From: Planctomycetaceae bacterium | Lineage (GTDB): Bacteria > Planctomycetota > Planctomycetia > Pirellulales > Thermoguttaceae | Direction: 5' to 3' | Assembly: GCA_009783865.1 (NCBI GenBank) | Contig: WRCR01000207.1 | Span: 1-7,125, forward strand | DNA: 7,125 nt | Part shown: in pieces, positions 6,914-7,125 of the stretch | How the letters are laid out: each line of letters opens with the position of its first letter | Numbering within the stretch: the stretch's first letter is position 1 | Notes under the pieces: generated by a model | Told to the model about the DNA's origin: nothing | Database searches by the model: none | What the model saw: the letters and a program-made list of their open reading frames with translations, nothing else | Position numbers and translations under genes: made by a program

Positions 6914-6962
6914 ATAAATTTATCATATTTTGTGATCGTGTCCAGTAGAAAAAGCCAAAATG

Positions 6963-6980
6963 TCAAATTTGAAAATTTGA
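6963..6980. promoter_or_regulatory. Perfect 8-bp-arm palindrome, candidate operator
   Basis: The sequence TCAAATTT-GA-AAATTTGA is a perfect inverted repeat with a 2-base centre. It lies 62 bases upstream of the leftward GTG and about 28 bases upstream of the rightward TATAAT, a position suited to a dimeric repressor acting on divergent promoters. The AT-rich composition makes chance occurrence more likely than for a GC-rich palindrome, and no regulator gene is visible in the window. Confidence 0.4.
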
Positions 6981-7008
6981 AGGGTGTGTAAAAATTTCTG
7001 GGGAATAG

Positions 7009-7014
7009 TATAAT
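7009..7014 (+). promoter_or_regulatory. Candidate -10 box (TATAAT) of a rightward promoter
   Basis: There is an exact TATAAT match to the sigma-70 -10 consensus. The -35 is weak: TGTGTA at 6985-6990 has an 18-base spacer but few matches, while TTGAAG at 6977-6982 is 26 bases away and too far. Transcription would start near 7021 and give a leader of about 75 bases before the ATG at 7096. Confidence 0.4.
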
Positions 7015-7095
7015 AGACTTGTTGCCAAACGGTTTTATCGCAATTTATCAAGAATAGAAATTACCAAAACTTTAATAATTCAATTTTCAGTTTTT

Positions 7096-7125
7096 ATGAA
7101 AAAGGTTGTTAAAAAGGTTGCTAAA
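7096..7125 (+). CDS. Start of a possible lysine-rich protein (MKKVVKKVAK), cut by right edge
   Basis: An ATG at 7096 is followed by ten open codons to the edge, giving MKKVVKKVAK. The DNA is an imperfect 12-base tandem repeat (AAAAAGGTTGTT then AAAAAGGTTGCT), encoding KKVV then KKVA. Lys/Val/Ala repeats of this type occur in histone-H1-like DNA-binding tails, but ten codons cannot decide this. No Shine-Dalgarno is seen in the preceding 20 bases. A TATAAT box 82 bases upstream supports rightward transcription. It may be a real gene start or only a short repetitive stretch. Confidence 0.4.
   Translation, partial: MKKVVKKVAK

Larger units (their letters stand above)
6902..7095. other. AT-rich divergent intergenic region
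   Basis: This stretch separates the leftward coiled-coil protein gene from a possible rightward gene at the edge, and should hold both promoters. It is clearly richer in A and T than the genes. It contains a Shine-Dalgarno for the leftward gene, a long palindrome at 6963-6980 and a TATAAT at 7009-7014, each listed separately. No RNA gene is apparent. Confidence 0.6.

Noticed and set aside
6914..6950. Minus-strand promoter (TGGACA with TATGAT) for the coiled-coil protein gene
   Set aside because: The TGGACA-to-TATGAT spacing is only about 11 bases. A 16-base spacing leads to TAAATT, too close to the Shine-Dalgarno. No defensible promoter could be assigned.
1..7125. CRISPR arrays, tRNA or rRNA genes, insertion sequences
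   Set aside because: No regularly spaced direct repeats, tRNA-like cloverleaf, transposase ORF or terminal inverted repeats with target duplications were seen on either strand.

Overview
The window comes from an accessory (probable antiphage defence) region of a bacterial chromosome with moderate GC content, roughly 45-48% by eye. All confident genes lie on the minus strand and read from right to left. The organism cannot be named from the sequence. The best clue is a dispersed palindromic repeat built on GGGACGGCTG...GTCCC units, carried in frame inside two protein genes. From memory, such repeats are common in Planctomycetes/Lentisphaerae-type (PVC) genomes. This assignment is low confidence.

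Layout from right to left. Positions 6902-7125 are an AT-rich intergenic stretch with an 8-bp-arm palindrome, a TATAAT box on the plus strand and, at the very edge, the first ten codons of a possible lysine-rich plus-strand protein. Positions 5015-6901 encode a 628-residue protein of unknown function, starting at GTG behind a good Shine-Dalgarno. It has an alpha/beta N-terminal half, a long charged coiled coil and a compact C-terminal domain that looks RelE-like. Positions 4706-5014 are a gap with no recognised gene, holding one weak 67-codon ORF. Positions 1360-4705 carry a large SNF2/DEAH-type helicase with a C-terminal DUF3883 domain. Its reading frame is broken between motif II (DEAH) and motif III (TATPH), so it appears as two ORFs. 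Positions 1-1350 carry the first 450 residues of a DUF1156-family DNA methyltransferase, starting 9 bases after the helicase stop and running off the left edge.

A helicase gene followed at once by an N6-adenine-type methyltransferase gene is the front half of a restriction-like defence module. It resembles class 1 DISARM, whose order as I recall it is drmD (SNF2 helicase), drmMI (methylase), drmA, drmB, drmC, and also the DUF1156 methylase / DUF3883 helicase modules of other bacteria and archaea. In either case the remaining partners would lie left of position 1. The methylase would mark host DNA while the helicase, perhaps with its nuclease-like DUF3883 tail, acts on unmarked DNA. The upstream coiled-coil protein could be an accessory effector.

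The points most worth following are the broken helicase frame, the in-frame palindromic repeats inserted in opposite orientations into the methylase and the helicase, with a possible third in the coiled-coil protein, and the unusual architecture of that protein.
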